Source: Flectonema sp. DT1601
Lineage: Eukaryota > Euglenozoa > Diplonemea > Diplonemida > Diplonemidae
DNA length: 64,000 bases
Assembly: GCA_964019425.1 (NCBI GenBank)
Contig: OZ025790.1
Location: forward strand, 868,001-932,000
Direction: 5' to 3'
The notes under the pieces were generated by a model, which saw nothing but the letters and a program-made list of their open reading frames with translations, was not told the DNA's origin and searched no databases. The translations under genes were made by a program, and so were the position numbers. Below are positions 31,149 to 41,586 of this stretch, in pieces. The stretch's first letter is position 1. Each line of letters starts with the position of its first letter.

Positions 31149-33947
31149 TCAACGCATCACTGATGACACTGATGGACTAGTCGGAAAGATATGTCGAGTA
31201 GTGTGACGAGGAGTTGTTTGAACAGGTACAGGTAAAACACCAATAGAATGAATTAGTGGATGTGGTTTCACAGCTTGAGGAACAGATGGTGACATCATCA
31301 ACAATGGTCTGTATTGTGAAGGAACAGCTAAAGGTGGTGCAGTCACAACAGGACTCACTTCAACAGGCTGCGGAATCACATCCACGCTCGTTGAGATAGG
31401 AGATCGAATTACAGACATGTGTTCTTCAAAAGGTTCGATCTGACAGCCGATAATCTGATTAGTCATTTCTTTTATATTCTGATTAACAGTATCATTCTCA
31501 GCCTGAAGTTGTGCGAATCTAACTTGAAGCTCTTGTAGATGATGTGATTTATCTACTTCAGAATCGCGGTAGCGATCTCTCTCAGATCTGACTTGACGGA
31601 GGGCATTGACAAGCCAGCTTTCTATCTCTGGTGATGCAATCCAATGTTCAGTTAGTCCAGGTGATGGTTCCATTAGAATCATAGAAATACTTTCAACTAT
31701 CCTACGGAGTTCAGATTGTTCTGATTTACTTCCTTGATAGTCAGATCTTAAGATTAACATTTCCTGTTCTGCTTCAGAACTTCTCGCCTCAAGCAACGCA
31801 GCTCTTCGCGATTGCTCAGTCATTTTCGCAATAGCGTTCTCATGTTCACCCACCAATGCTACTTCCCTTACTCGTTGGTTTCTTTCGAGAGATTCAAAGT
31901 CTCTAACTTTTTGACTCATATCCTCACCTCTTGCTATGAGATGCTCCTTCAAATCTTTTATACGACCAAGTCGTTGCCAGTCTTGACACCATGTTGGAAC
32001 AAGGATTAGTCTTAGTCCTTCAAGGATTTCATTACAAGTATCAACTTCACGTTTTAATTGTTTAGTTTTATTGTAGTGTTGAGATTCTCTCAGAAGACGT
32101 TCTAGTTCTCCATTTCGCGATCTGATTTCTTCCATTTCGTGTGTTAATCGACTGAGTCCTTGAATTTCAAGTTCTTTTGCTTCTAAGAGTCGGGTGGCTT
32201 TGAGTGCATCTGCCTGTGCCATGGAAAGCTCTCCGCGGATTCCTGAACGTTCTGCTTCCATTTCGGTTTCTAAGTGCGAACGGTCTTCTATTGTTTTTAT
32301 TTTTGATTTTTCGAGAGTTTCCTGAGCAGCTCGTAACGCTTCTCTAAGTTCTTCATTATCTTGTTCAGATGATTCTAAAGCATGAGTGTGATCGTTGAGA
32401 GTCTTTTGTAACTTCTGAATATCGTGATCAGTTGCTTCCATTGATCGTTCCCAATCTTCATTGAGTCTGGCTGCTTCTTCTCTGCGAACTTCAGGTATGG
32501 TTGACTTTATGTGATTAATTTCTTGCGATTTATGATCAAGTTGTGTATTCAGGCTTAATATGTTCTCCTGGAGTTGGGATAACTGACGATCATTGTCAGA
32601 TTCTTTCCGCATGAATTCTTGCTCCAAGTCAGCGAGTGCTCTTCTGTGAGCATTTCTCTCCGATGTCATTTGTACTTCGTGTGATTTTGTTATTTGTATT
32701 TCCATCGTTCTCATTCGATTTTCTACATCTTCCATTTCAACTCCTCTGGCAGTGATTTCACGTTGTGCGAGTTGCTCTGCTCGGCGTTCTTGGTCGCGTA
32801 GCTGGTGAGTTAGTTTCTCAATCTCTCTTTCGTAATTGTCGCGTTCAGAAAAGTTTAATTGTTGAATGCTGGAATAGTTATCAATAATAGCAGTGGCTGA
32901 CCCTCCAGCTAATCGACCAACTCTTGAACGAGATACTGATACCTGAGGATCACTTCTCACAGGGCTACCTGGACTCGTTGGTGACATCCATTTACGTTCT
33001 GGAGATCCTGCACGTCCAGTCAGATGAGTTGGAGATAAGCGTCCTGATGGTGATAACGGACTTGTGTTTCCACACGATGCTAAACCTTCAAGATACCCTT
33101 CGAGTCCTGATGATAACGTGTTTGGATGCATAACTAACACTCCGATACTTTCAGCTGATTTCACTGAAAGTTGTAAGAACTCTGGTACAGCAGCGTTCAC
33201 CATAACAGAACTTCTTATCTGAGGAATCAATGAGAGCAAGTCAAATGAATCCATATGAGGAGAAGACACATCTAAAATAGAAATCGTCGATTCCCTTCCA
33301 TTGACGATAACGGAAAAAGTTAGCAACAGAGAGAGAGACTGAGACAACCTTATAAAAGAAGGGGATTGCAATACTTTATTTAACAAAGACGTAAATGATG
33401 CTACCGTGCTCACGGTCATTAATTTGCAGTTTAATTGAGTTGTGGGCGCAGCTTCTGAAAGATGTGATGAGACACTAGCAGTGCTGCTGACACTGCTCGC
33501 GGTTCCTAAATTCTTTAACAAATCAACTGCATGTGTTCCTTTCTCTTTAAGACAAGCAAGAGAAAATCTAACGTGAGCATCCGCACCGAGGGTTGGTAGA
33601 TCTCTGTATAAACGGATCGCAAGTCCATCACTATAGTTGGCCCTTTTATTGTTGAGGGGAACCTTTCCGAAAAGCATTTCTAATCTCTGAGATTCGCTCC
33701 TTTCACCACAAATCACAGTACAGCTTCCTCTAGATTTCCTCGTCCCTTCTATGAGGTGTGCTCTCATGAACTCCTCAAAAACACTTTGTTTTGTACTAAA
33801 TTGTGGAAACACTTGTGAGAATCGATAACTTTTCTGTCCCTTTCCCACTCGCAGTACCCCATCTCCACCTACAGTAAATGCCCCATTACTTGCATCAGCC
33901 CCTGACTCCCCAAAATCCGTTACGTACCATCCGGTCTGGATCACCAT
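31149..33947 (-). CDS. Degenerate kinesin-like protein with long coiled coil
   Basis: The product has 932 residues from the ATG at 33947 (MVIQTGWYV). An acceptor (TTTCTACAG, AG at 33973-33974) lies 25 bases upstream. Residues about 20-290 follow the layout of a kinesin motor: YRFSQVFPQFSTKQSVFEEF matches the usual FxFDxVFxxxxTQxxVFE, CTVICGERSESQRLEMLFG stands where the P-loop GQTGSGKTxTMxG should be, and LLTFSVIV then STISILDVSSP mimic the switch II region. The P-loop Gly-Lys-Thr and switch residues are lost, so ATP hydrolysis is unlikely. A Ser/Pro linker (residues about 300-360) and roughly 400 residues of coiled coil come next, with a Pro-rich tail. Probably a microtubule-associated structural protein. 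Confidence 0.6.
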   Translation of the reverse strand: MVIQTGWYVTDFGESGADASNGAFTVGGDGVLRVGKGQKSYRFSQVFPQFSTKQSVFEEFMRAHLIEGTRKSRGSCTVICGERSESQRLEMLFGKVPLNNKRANYSDGLAIRLYRDLPTLGADAHVRFSLACLKEKGTHAVDLLKNLGTASSVSSTASVSSHLSEAAPTTQLNCKLMTVSTVASFTSLLNKVLQSPSFIRLSQSLSLLLTFSVIVNGRESTISILDVSSPHMDSFDLLSLIPQIRSSVMVNAAVPEFLQLSVKSAESIGVLVMHPNTLSSGLEGYLEGLASCGNTSPLSPSGRLSPTHLTGRAGSPERKWMSPTSPGSPVRSDPQVSVSRSRVGRLAGGSATAIIDNYSSIQQLNFSERDNYEREIEKLTHQLRDQERRAEQLAQREITARGVEMEDVENRMRTMEIQITKSHEVQMTSERNAHRRALADLEQEFMRKESDNDRQLSQLQENILSLNTQLDHKSQEINHIKSTIPEVRREEAARLNEDWERSMEATDHDIQKLQKTLNDHTHALESSEQDNEELREALRAAQETLEKSKIKTIEDRSHLETEMEAERSGIRGELSMAQADALKATRLLEAKELEIQGLSRLTHEMEEIRSRNGELERLLRESQHYNKTKQLKREVDTCNEILEGLRLILVPTWCQDWQRLGRIKDLKEHLIARGEDMSQKVRDFESLERNQRVREVALVGEHENAIAKMTEQSRRAALLEARSSEAEQEMLILRSDYQGSKSEQSELRRIVESISMILMEPSPGLTEHWIASPEIESWLVNALRQVRSERDRYRDSEVDKSHHLQELQVRFAQLQAENDTVNQNIKEMTNQIIGCQIEPFEEHMSVIRSPISTSVDVIPQPVEVSPVVTAPPLAVPSQYRPLLMMSPSVPQAVKPHPLIHSIGVLPVPVQTTPRHTTRHIFPTSPSVSSVMR

Positions 33948-34468
33948 CCAGGCAGCTTGTGCAGGGAAGGAACTGTAGAAATAAGGTAAGAACAAACAAA
34001 CAGAAAAATTAAAATAAACCAAAAGAAGGAAAACTTTCCTTTCTCATGTTCACTCTACCCTGTAAGAATCACAACAGTAAGAAGGACTATCTGCGCAGAA
34101 TAATATAAACAAGGCGTATAAGGATTACCAGGCGGTACAACAAATAATTACAAAAAGAAAAAAGGAAAGGAAAGGAAAGGAAAGGAAAGGAAAGGAAAAA
34201 AAAGAACATCAAAAAAAAACAAAAAAAAATGGGGGAAAAAAGACAAATAGCTGAAAGTCCTACCTAGTTGGCGTCGGTAGTTTTTTTTTTTTTTTTTTTT
34301 TTTCGTATCGTTTTCCGAATCATAAATTAGGTCACGTCACAGCCGTGAAGCCCTCTCACTGTGTAATATAAATATTTTCAAATCCGAAGCAAAAAAAGGG
34401 TGGTGATCCACCACATATAAAATCATGAGTGAGAAAGACAAGATGACACACAGTCACTAGAATATGAA
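33948..34468. other. Spacer with a GGAAA microsatellite
   Basis: A run of GGAAA units spans about 34164-34197. A T run lies at 34280-34303. No gene is seen. Confidence 0.6.
34164..34197. repeat. GGAAA microsatellite
   Basis: About seven perfect GGAAA units lie in an intergenic A-rich region. Confidence 0.9.
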
Positions 34469-35787
34469 CTACATTGGCACAGAAGGATTAGGAGAGACCG
34501 ATACCCTCCTAACAACATCAGCAGAAGCACTACGGATACTCGAACCTCTACCTTTCAGACTACTACGATAAGGAACTGAAGAACAAGGTTTCACACGTTG
34601 AATCGATGGAGACTTTGTTCGGGGAGTAGGTGTTGCAGAACGAATCCTAGAAGCGGGAGACTTACCTCGAATAATAGACGATGCTGATCCGCTTCGCTGT
34701 CGTCGGGCAGCCTGTTTTGATATTATCAAAAGAAAACAAAAAAGAAATTATCCAAAAACGAATCATAATATTATGCCAACGTTCCCCTCTTTTTTTTTTC
34801 CACCAAAACTTGATAACGAAAAAAAAAGACAGATTACAAAATAAAAGAATTACACACATGAATAAGAGCATCAGCATCCAAAGTAGCAGCTGCTGTGAGT
34901 TTAGCAAGTCTCTTCTTTTTAGATTCTTTAGAAAGTGAGCGATGAACATCTGATGGAAGGTATGAGGAGCTCGTATTTGGGGAAGTCGTTCCAAATGGTG
35001 ATTGGTAAGTCCTACCACGATTACGTACACGAATGTCATCAGCAAGCCCAGGTATTGAGTACTGAACTTGAGTAGTAGCTGGTCTAACAGGTGGTATTCT
35101 ATAACTTTGTGATCTAAGAGAAGCACCAGCATTGCTTGATTTCATCATACTGCCAGCTATCGTGTTGGGTTGTAACTTTCCAACCAATTCATGTCTTCTC
35201 ATTACCTCTGGTGATGGAGAAACAGATCTTGACCTCCTCTTTACCGGACCCTTTTGTGGCCGAGAATTAAAATCTCTACTAATTTGTTTATATTTCGTGT
35301 AGTCGCTTACAACTTTTCCATAAGTCTTTGTGATTTGAGGTTTTGGATGTCCTCTGCTTCTCCTTGAAAGAGGAGCAACGTTACCCATGGCCCGAGTTTG
35401 TTGACTCCTTCCAAGAGATGTATCAATATTATTAATCCCTCTTGGTGATATGGCGTTAGATATTCTAATAGGGGTGTTAGATACCAAGTGTTCAGCTCTA
35501 GTAAGCAATATATTTACAACAGATTCAGAACTTTCACCCCTCGATTGCAACAACGACGCGTAATACACGTCATCAGCTGTTAAGTATGTTAGAGCCCGAA
35601 GTTGACCAATTTGCAATTCCAGCGTAAGCCCTTTGCTCTTTGCAGCCATACCAGCATCATTAATAAGTAGTTGTACTTTAGCTGGTATGTCAGAGTACAC
35701 CCTCATGACTTCATCAGGTATTTCTAAGTCGTCATATTTTGATTCTTCCGGTGCGGTGATTGGGTCAACCGGCTTCGCCTCACTCAT
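34469..35787 (-). CDS. Basic Ser/Arg-rich protein, two exons
   Basis: Exon 1 (35787 to 34858) encodes 310 residues. An N-terminal folded part (IPDEVMRVYSDIPAKVQLLI, then LRALTYLTADDVYYASLL) gives way to a disordered basic region with phosphorylation-like motifs (RRSRSVSPSPEV). Without splicing the frame stops six codons past the exon. A 146-base GT-AG intron in phase 0 joins LDADALIH to AARRQRSGSASS. Exon 2 (34711 to 34469) encodes 80 more residues of the same Ser/Arg/Pro character and ends in a stop. The matching composition on both sides strongly supports the intron. The total is about 390 residues. Possible roles include a microtubule- or RNA-associated protein, but no family is recognised. 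Confidence 0.7.
34712..34857 (-). other. Cis-intron, 146 bp
   Basis: The donor is GTGTGTAAT and the acceptor is TATCAAAACAG. It is phase 0 and T-rich, and it separates two exons of matching amino-acid composition. Confidence 0.75.
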
Positions 35788-36485
35788 CCAAACTGATTTC
35801 AGATATTTGTTGTTGTTTTCTTTTCTGTGAGAATATAATGTAAACTTATTATTAGCAAGACTTGTAAAACTGCTTTTTTAGAGATGCTAACACAGAATTC
35901 AGACAGCTTCAACAGAGTGTCAAAAGACTTATTCGGTGAAATAATCTGAAATTTGATTCAGAAGCATCACACGCAGAACAAATAAAAAAAACTCCAAAAC
36001 AATTTAGACTTATACGATACAAGGGTAAAGATAATCATCTTTAGCATCCCATTCATCCCGATATCAAGTGAAGTATTTTCATTGCAGAAAGAAAAATTTG
36101 GCTAAACGGGAAAAAACTTTGTAACTCGTGGTGAACAGTTCTTGCTTTGCAGGGTTTGCTTGATAAAAGCAACTGCCAATGAAAGCACGATATGTAATAA
36201 GTCGGGGGAGATACCGTGCAGTTTATTTATTTTAATAACTGCGTTTTATCAAAGATGGATCTCAACATAAAGTAGGGCTCAAATTGTTAAAAGTTACGAC
36301 GAACAACCAACAACGAAACACACAAAAAAAAAGAATCCCACCAATGGTACTACTAGGTGTACTGTGGTAGTATATTTATAAAAGGAAATATATTATATGA
36401 GTTCAGGTTTTAATGGCTGGAAAAGAAACCGGTGGGGGAAATCGTTCGAAAATAATTCGTAATTTGAAGGAGGGGAAAATCGACA

Positions 36486-36540
36486 GAATACCGAATGGTT
36501 AGTTAATTAGCAATCCCGACATACCATCGTAGTACCAGTT
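36486..36540. repeat. Dispersed repeat family R3, partial copy
   Basis: It begins CCGAATGGTTAGTTAATTAG and includes CCCGACATACCATCG. It is related to 37285-37380 and to the insert at 58487-58605. Confidence 0.6.
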
Positions 36541-36792
36541 AGTATTAATAATTATCAGTCAATCAAAAAAAAAAAAAAAGTAAAAATTCGTAGGACAACA
36601 AACAAGTTGGTTTCGGGCTAAGATTAAAAACAATCTTTCTCCGGACCATTCCCCTTACCCAGCCCTCTTCATCGAAGAAAGCAAGGGGGACACTGCGGTG
36701 TCAGGCCTGTCCTACTCATTTTGCCCTTCTCAGCCAAGGGAACCACGTCAACATGGTTATTTCTTTTACCAGTCCCCTTATATAAATATAAG
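36540..36792. repeat. Dispersed repeat family R2, copy b
   Basis: The second copy of R2. It has a longer A run and a few extra bases (TCTCAGCCAAG) relative to copy a. Confidence 0.85.
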
Positions 36793-36910
36793 TGAACGCG
36801 GGATACCAACAAAATGAGTGGGGCAGAGTTATGTTTATGGGGGTAACTTGATACTATAATTAAATATAAAGCAACTTGAAACTGGCTAAAACGAATATAG
36901 GGTTCGGCCA

Positions 36911-36969
36911 AACCTGGTTGCAATGAAAAGAGACCAACAGTTGGTTTCGATAAAATTCCATACGTGCCA
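36911..36969. repeat. Dispersed repeat family R4, copy b
   Basis: The second copy of R4, lying between R2 copy b and R1 copy b. The right-hand island is therefore a mosaic of several families. Confidence 0.6.
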
Positions 36970-37160
36970 TGGGACTTGGATAAATAAATCAAGGGTTAAC
37001 ACGCAACAAATTAGACATGAATCATTATAACTGGATTCTGTCCACACAAAATCGCATGGGGGAGAATAATAAAAAAATAAAAAGGTTTCCACTCATGCTC
37101 AGACACTATTCTATAGAAGTGTCCGAGTCTCGGAGCACAACTTACAGAATACTGAATGGT

Positions 37161-37287
37161 TAGTATCATTAATTTTAGAACAGAAAAGTGAGAATAAGAA
37201 AAGTAGAGATCAATAAAAGAAAAGTATTCATTTCTGCAGTTTCCTAACATCAAAGGGTAATAGAATATGTAGTTTCAGGCCTTAATA
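37161..37287. repeat. Dispersed repeat family R1, copy b
   Basis: This matches copy a over the core but ends early, after TAGTTTCAGGCCTTAA. It is followed directly by an R3 copy. Confidence 0.8.
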
Positions 37288-37380
37288 CTGAATGGTTAGT
37301 TAGTTAGCGAACACGACATACCAGTCGAGTACCAATTAGATAGAGACAACAGGGTGAAACGGTTCGAATATAACGGTAGG
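37285..37380. repeat. Dispersed repeat family R3, second copy
   Basis: It begins ATACTGAATGGTTAGTTAGT and contains ACGACATACCAGTCGAGTAC, then AACAGGGTGAAACGGTT, matching the 58.5-kb insert. Confidence 0.65.
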
Positions 37381-37596
37381 CGATCGCCTTAAACAGCGAA
37401 GAAAACAAAACAGAAATGTGACTGTTGGCAACAAATAAAATAAATTGAAATATTGGTTGTATAGTCGAAAAAAGGGCTAAAATACAAAGTTTCACCGGGC
37501 TGGATGCCGCAGGAAGAAAAAAGGAAATAAATTGTTGATTGAATAACAGAGAGAGTAACTGTGCTCTGGGGGAAAAAAAAAAGAATCGGCAAACTC

Positions 37597-37708
37597 CACA
37601 CTTTTAGCTTTGTTTTGTGCGCAACTGGTACAAAACCCTAATAAATGAATAGGTTAGTTACGTGTCACGATTCTCTTTCTACCGAACAACAGGTTTGTAG
37701 GTACAAAG
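37597..37708. repeat. Dispersed repeat family R6, copy b
   Basis: The second copy of R6. Both repeat islands (9.3-10.9 kb and 36.4-37.7 kb) end with this family. Confidence 0.7.
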
Positions 37709-37974
37709 GAAAATCTGACAGACAGAAGCACCCATCACAAAGAGAAGCTGAAGAGGAAGAAAATTCGAAGCTCGCAAAAAGCTTAGTAAGGAGTTTCCTA
37801 CATTATCTTAATATCGTAAAGATATATGTAGAGCAGTAAAATAAAATAAAGAAGAGTAAACCAATATCATTAAAAGACTCTCACAAGAAAGGTTACTCCT
37901 CACCAAACATCAAAATCAGAAGAGGGAACAATTTCGACTTCGTGAGTCGAGCAGAGCAACAAGGACGATTACAA

Positions 37975-38010
37975 AACCATTCAGATAAGCCTTACATTTG
38001 TTGATCGCAG
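37975..38010. repeat. Fragment of repeat R7
   Basis: AAACCATTCAGATAAGCCTT followed by ACATTTGTTGATCGCAG resembles the left end of the element at 61084-61239. Confidence 0.5.
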
Positions 38011-38017
38011 GAACTCA

Positions 38018-39421
38018 CTACGCTGTGAGGTACGAATGTGTTCTAGAAAGGCGCCTATCAGTAAACTCTTCGTAAGTAGAAGGCTTGACTTCTGTTCCAA
38101 TTCGTCGTCTGCATTCCCAAGTAATAAAAGCAACACAACACACCGCTAAGATAAAACTGACGATACAAACCACCAATACTGTTTTGGAGAACTTTGCCTC
38201 ATGGACAACAGGGTACACTGGATCATTACCCTCTTCCCAAATTCCAGTTATTCCAAAAGGTAAAAGGTCTGATTCCTGCAGTGCCATCCCTTTTATCATC
38301 AGTAGTTCTATGTCCCTAGAACCTTCAGTGTACGATCCTGGTGAAATCGTGAAGTAGTACAACACGCTGTTATCTGCATTATATCCATTTTGAGTAACTT
38401 CCCTCGTAATGTTCAGTATTAATATTCTCAACGCAGGGACTTCTAAGAGAATAGATATTCGCTTTTCAAATGTGTAATCTCTGTGGGTTGCTGGTTCGAC
38501 TCTGGCTATGATTGTTTTTTGACGATTGACGGCGAGGAAGTGTCTGACAACAACAATTGAATCACTCCATGGAGGAGGACCTATTACAGTGAATGATGTT
38601 GTGTAGTTTCCTGGATTTTCAAAAATGATTCCGGTCGATGAGTCGTACTTAGAAATCACATGAAGTCCTGTTGTTACCTCCGTCGTCGTAACTAATACCT
38701 TCACGAATGGACAATTTATTTCGTTCAACGTAAGAAACACTACTCCAGTTACAAAAAATGCAAAGCTCTGTGGGACCTTTGGAGGACTACATTGACGTAC
38801 AACAATATATTCTTTCTTAACAAATAAAACAGGATTTTGATGTGACAACAACACAGATGATACCAAGTAACGACTTTCTTCTACTGGAATACTAAACGGG
38901 GTATTGTAAGTTAGGTAATTCGATAATAAAAGATTATGTTGGGAATTACAAGGTACATCATTTTCTGACATGTTGCAAACTTGATAAACAAGTAAATCCC
39001 CCGACTGTAAATCCCGTGTGGGTATCAGTGATATTAACTCACCCGACAGAATTACAGCCCGTTCCGGAACTACTTCTATCAGATTCGGCAACGGAGGAAC
39101 AGTAATTAGAATCTCTCCCACATCACTTCGCTCTCCATCAGCATCCAAGACAGTATATTTCAAAGTCATATCATCAAAAATACTTAAACTCGATCTGTAA
39201 ACAAACGTTGAATTACCAACACTACTAACATCAGGTGTACTTCCATCAGTCGTGTAATACAACGTGCTGTTGGTATTATTAATATTGGTTGGCGACAAGG
39301 TGATAATTATCAGGCCGGGGGATTCTTTAATCGAAAACACGACATCCTCAGTGTTTGTTCCAATAACAGGCCCCAACAGAAATGTTACAAATAACAATAA
39401 TACAGAAACTAGACAAGACAT
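38018..39421 (-). CDS. Type I membrane protein with a chitobiase-C-like domain
   Basis: The product has 467 residues from the ATG at 39421 (MSCLVSVLLLFVTFLLG), a good signal peptide. Residues about 30-105 resemble the beta-sandwich found at the C-terminus of chitobiases and hexosaminidases: LYYTTDGSTPDVSS, then TLKYTVLDADGERSDV. The large remaining ectodomain has several N-glycosylation sequons and beta-rich character but no assigned fold. One membrane span (VLVVCIVSFILAVCCVAFI) precedes a basic cytoplasmic tail (ECRRRIG) of about 40 residues. It is probably a glycosylated surface or endosomal protein. The domain suggests carbohydrate contact but not catalysis. Confidence 0.7.
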   Translation of the reverse strand: MSCLVSVLLLFVTFLLGPVIGTNTEDVVFSIKESPGLIIITLSPTNINNTNSTLYYTTDGSTPDVSSVGNSTFVYRSSLSIFDDMTLKYTVLDADGERSDVGEILITVPPLPNLIEVVPERAVILSGELISLIPTRDLQSGDLLVYQVCNMSENDVPCNSQHNLLLSNYLTYNTPFSIPVEESRYLVSSVLLSHQNPVLFVKKEYIVVRQCSPPKVPQSFAFFVTGVVFLTLNEINCPFVKVLVTTTEVTTGLHVISKYDSSTGIIFENPGNYTTSFTVIGPPPWSDSIVVVRHFLAVNRQKTIIARVEPATHRDYTFEKRISILLEVPALRILILNITREVTQNGYNADNSVLYYFTISPGSYTEGSRDIELLMIKGMALQESDLLPFGITGIWEEGNDPVYPVVHEAKFSKTVLVVCIVSFILAVCCVAFITWECRRRIGTEVKPSTYEEFTDRRLSRTHSYLTA

Positions 39422-39532
39422 GTGCAATTGTTTCTTATTTTTTCCTTAGCTAATCATGTTTTTAATGTGGTGGGGGAATCTGGAAAAAAGAACATTAAAA
39501 AAAAAAAATTGGAAAACATGTTATCACCGTAA

Positions 39533-39739
39533 TTACAGTCTGCCGTGTGCTGCCAGTGTTTCACCCTCAACATATTTTGAGATTATCGGTCGGCACTGAA
39601 TTATGAAACAAAGGAGAAAAAGAGAATAAAAAAAAATAAAAAAAAAATAAAAACGCACAAACTCCTCAAGGATCCAGTATGATGAAACTGATGACTGATT
39701 ACCGAAAGTGATAGCACTGGCACTAAGCTTGAAGGCCAT
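39533..39739 (-). CDS. Small 47-residue protein, two exons
   Basis: Exon 1 (39739 to 39659) encodes 27 residues starting MAFKLSASAITFGNQ. Exon 2 (39595 to 39533) encodes 20 residues (CRPIISKYVEGETLAAHGRL) and a stop. Between them lies a 63-base T-rich stretch with GTGCGT donor and ATTCAG acceptor in phase 0. Unspliced, it stays open but would insert a run of Phe and Leu, which looks non-coding. A trans-splice acceptor (ATTTTCAG, AG at 39781-39782) lies 41 bases upstream of the ATG. The small size and lack of a recognised family limit confidence. Confidence 0.45.
   Translation of the reverse strand: MAFKLSASAITFGNQSSVSSYWILEEFVRFYFFFIFFYSLFLLCFIIQCRPIISKYVEGETLAAHGRL
39596..39658 (-). other. 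Candidate cis-intron, 63 bp
   Basis: GTGCGT to ATTCAG, phase 0, length divisible by three, strongly T-rich on the coding strand. Confidence 0.5.
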
Positions 39740-39895
39740 AAAATGGGCAAGTGAAAGGCGGGATATTTTTTAAACCAAAACTGAAAATATTTTTATTTCT
39801 ACCACGCTCAACTGATTTGAATGAATAAACGTGAATATCTAAGAGGGGCTTTCCTCATAATTGTTTGACGTGAGGTAGATATGCTGGAGGAATGA

Positions 39896-41374
39896 CTATG
39901 CAGACTCTGTTTTCCAAGTCCTTTTCTTCCTGCCTAACCTGACATTTACTGTCCCTCCACCATTGATATGCGAATCTGCCTGAACACGTTGTTTTCGTTG
40001 CCATTTTCTAGCCTTAGTCCTACTGTCAAGCTTTTTTTGCTTCTTTTTTGGTGGATTTAATCCCTGGGTTAACCTGGCAGCAGCAGGACCTAAATTCGAG
40101 GGATGGGCATCAGCAGGTGATGTCACCTCCGATACCAAGTAGCGTATAATGTTTTTGATACCAGAAAGAATAATTTTCCATTGGCGGTCTCCTATATTCC
40201 TAGTCACATCGTGTGAAGGTATAGTCGGGTTAATAATTCCAAATCCCATGTTCTTTACCGGCCTTGCAACAGACATGTCTTGTACTGATACATGTCGAAT
40301 ATCGAAATACCTCGTTCCAGAACTTGTTATGTGTTCTGCCAACCATTTTAGGTATCCCATTATAATTTCACCGGTACTTCCGTCGCATTTTTTAGATTTT
40401 TTTGACGTTTTGACGGGTTCGAACTGGACGTTATTAACGAGGTTTTCAGCATCCTCAGGAATCGACCACTTCACCCTGTGGAGGGATGACTCGTGTTGCA
40501 GGTACGAGATGAAGCTAATGTTGATTGAAAATGATGAGAGGAGAGCACATTTGCTATTCTTTATACCAGAGATGTTAAATAATTTATGAAGGAAGAATAA
40601 ACACGGAGCTATTCTAGAATCGTTGTCGACGAAATGCTTTACAATCTGAGCATTCCACAAACCTTCTGGTCGGTTGCAGGAAATATCAAATTCAAACGTG
40701 CTTCGTTGATGATATCTCACACAAGCCAGTATAGGTACCGATGCGGATTTAATGAAGTGAACTTTTGCAATTTTTCTAATAACTCGTTGCAGTCTTCCTA
40801 AAAATTCCAGAGGGGAGTCTTCTTCAGGGTCGGATGTCAACAAGCAAACGTCAAGATCGCTTTCTGCCTCAGCTAGACCAGTGACTGAACTACCAAATAA
40901 AACTAATTTACAATCAGGAAATAGGTTTGTCGTCTGTGTTGATAAATCTGAAAAGAAGTTTTTACGAGTTTCTAAAACTTGTTCACCAGGCTTGCTGGCA
41001 TCGTAGTACATAACCACTGCTTGTGATAGATATGTTTGCATTCTGTCTTGATCTTCTTGATCGAATGACCCGGAAGAGTCGTAATCTGATTCTGAGGTGA
41101 TCAGTTCCTTCCTCTTTAACGTCGTTGATTGCTTTTTATTATCTCCGTCTGTATCTTTGTAGCACTGAAACAAGTCTTCCTTTTTCACAATCGGTTGCTT
41201 AGTCGGTGGTAGTCCATATATCGCTTCAATTATCTTCGCATTTTCTAAAAATGCCGATGCGTTATTCTTCAATGAGGCAGCATTACTAGTGTCACTTGGA
41301 GACTGTTTCGGTATTGAGAATAATTCTTCGTCGGCGACCTTGTCCTCTTTCAAACGCTTCTTCCTACCACCCAT
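39896..41374 (-). CDS. Noncanonical poly(A) polymerase / terminal uridylyltransferase-like
   Basis: This 492-residue protein belongs to the Cid1/Trf4-like nucleotidyltransferases that add A or U to RNA 3' ends. The active site shows in VLFGSSVTGLAEAESDLDVC (near residue 160): the GS signature and two catalytic Asp. The third Asp is in STFEFDISCN. The PAP-associated region follows, with WNAQIVKHFVDNDSRIAP and FFLHKLFNISG, though part of the core is diverged. The C-terminus is very basic (PPKKKQKKLDSRTKARKWQRKQR), consistent with RNA binding or nuclear localisation. An acceptor (TTTCACAG, AG at 41385-41386) lies 10 bases before the ATG. Whether it prefers ATP or UTP cannot be read from sequence. 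Confidence 0.85.
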   Translation of the reverse strand: MGGRKKRLKEDKVADEELFSIPKQSPSDTSNAASLKNNASAFLENAKIIEAIYGLPPTKQPIVKKEDLFQCYKDTDGDNKKQSTTLKRKELITSESDYDSSGSFDQEDQDRMQTYLSQAVVMYYDASKPGEQVLETRKNFFSDLSTQTTNLFPDCKLVLFGSSVTGLAEAESDLDVCLLTSDPEEDSPLEFLGRLQRVIRKIAKVHFIKSASVPILACVRYHQRSTFEFDISCNRPEGLWNAQIVKHFVDNDSRIAPCLFFLHKLFNISGIKNSKCALLSSFSINISFISYLQHESSLHRVKWSIPEDAENLVNNVQFEPVKTSKKSKKCDGSTGEIIMGYLKWLAEHITSSGTRYFDIRHVSVQDMSVARPVKNMGFGIINPTIPSHDVTRNIGDRQWKIILSGIKNIIRYLVSEVTSPADAHPSNLGPAAARLTQGLNPPKKKQKKLDSRTKARKWQRKQRVQADSHINGGGTVNVRLGRKKRTWKTESA

Positions 41375-41586
41375 ATGATTAGTGCTGTGAAATTATTATT
41401 ATTATTTTTTTGTGAAATTGAAAGCAGCCACTAATTGAATACACAAAAACACCTCATCAGAGATATAGAACAGTCTCTCCGTTTTCTCCCGCTGTTGAAG
41501 AAAATAGATTTAAAAAAAAAGAAGTCATAATACAACACTGTAATGTCTAGTACAAGTATTCTACGCAAGCAGAATGAAGAGTGAAA

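Larger units (their letters stand above)
35788..38017. other. Gene-free island with a mosaic of repeats
   Basis: About 2.2 kb holds R3, R2, R4, R1, R3 and R6 in that order, plus an R7 fragment at 37975-38010. No credible gene is seen; short minus-strand frames lie over repeats. Confidence 0.65.
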
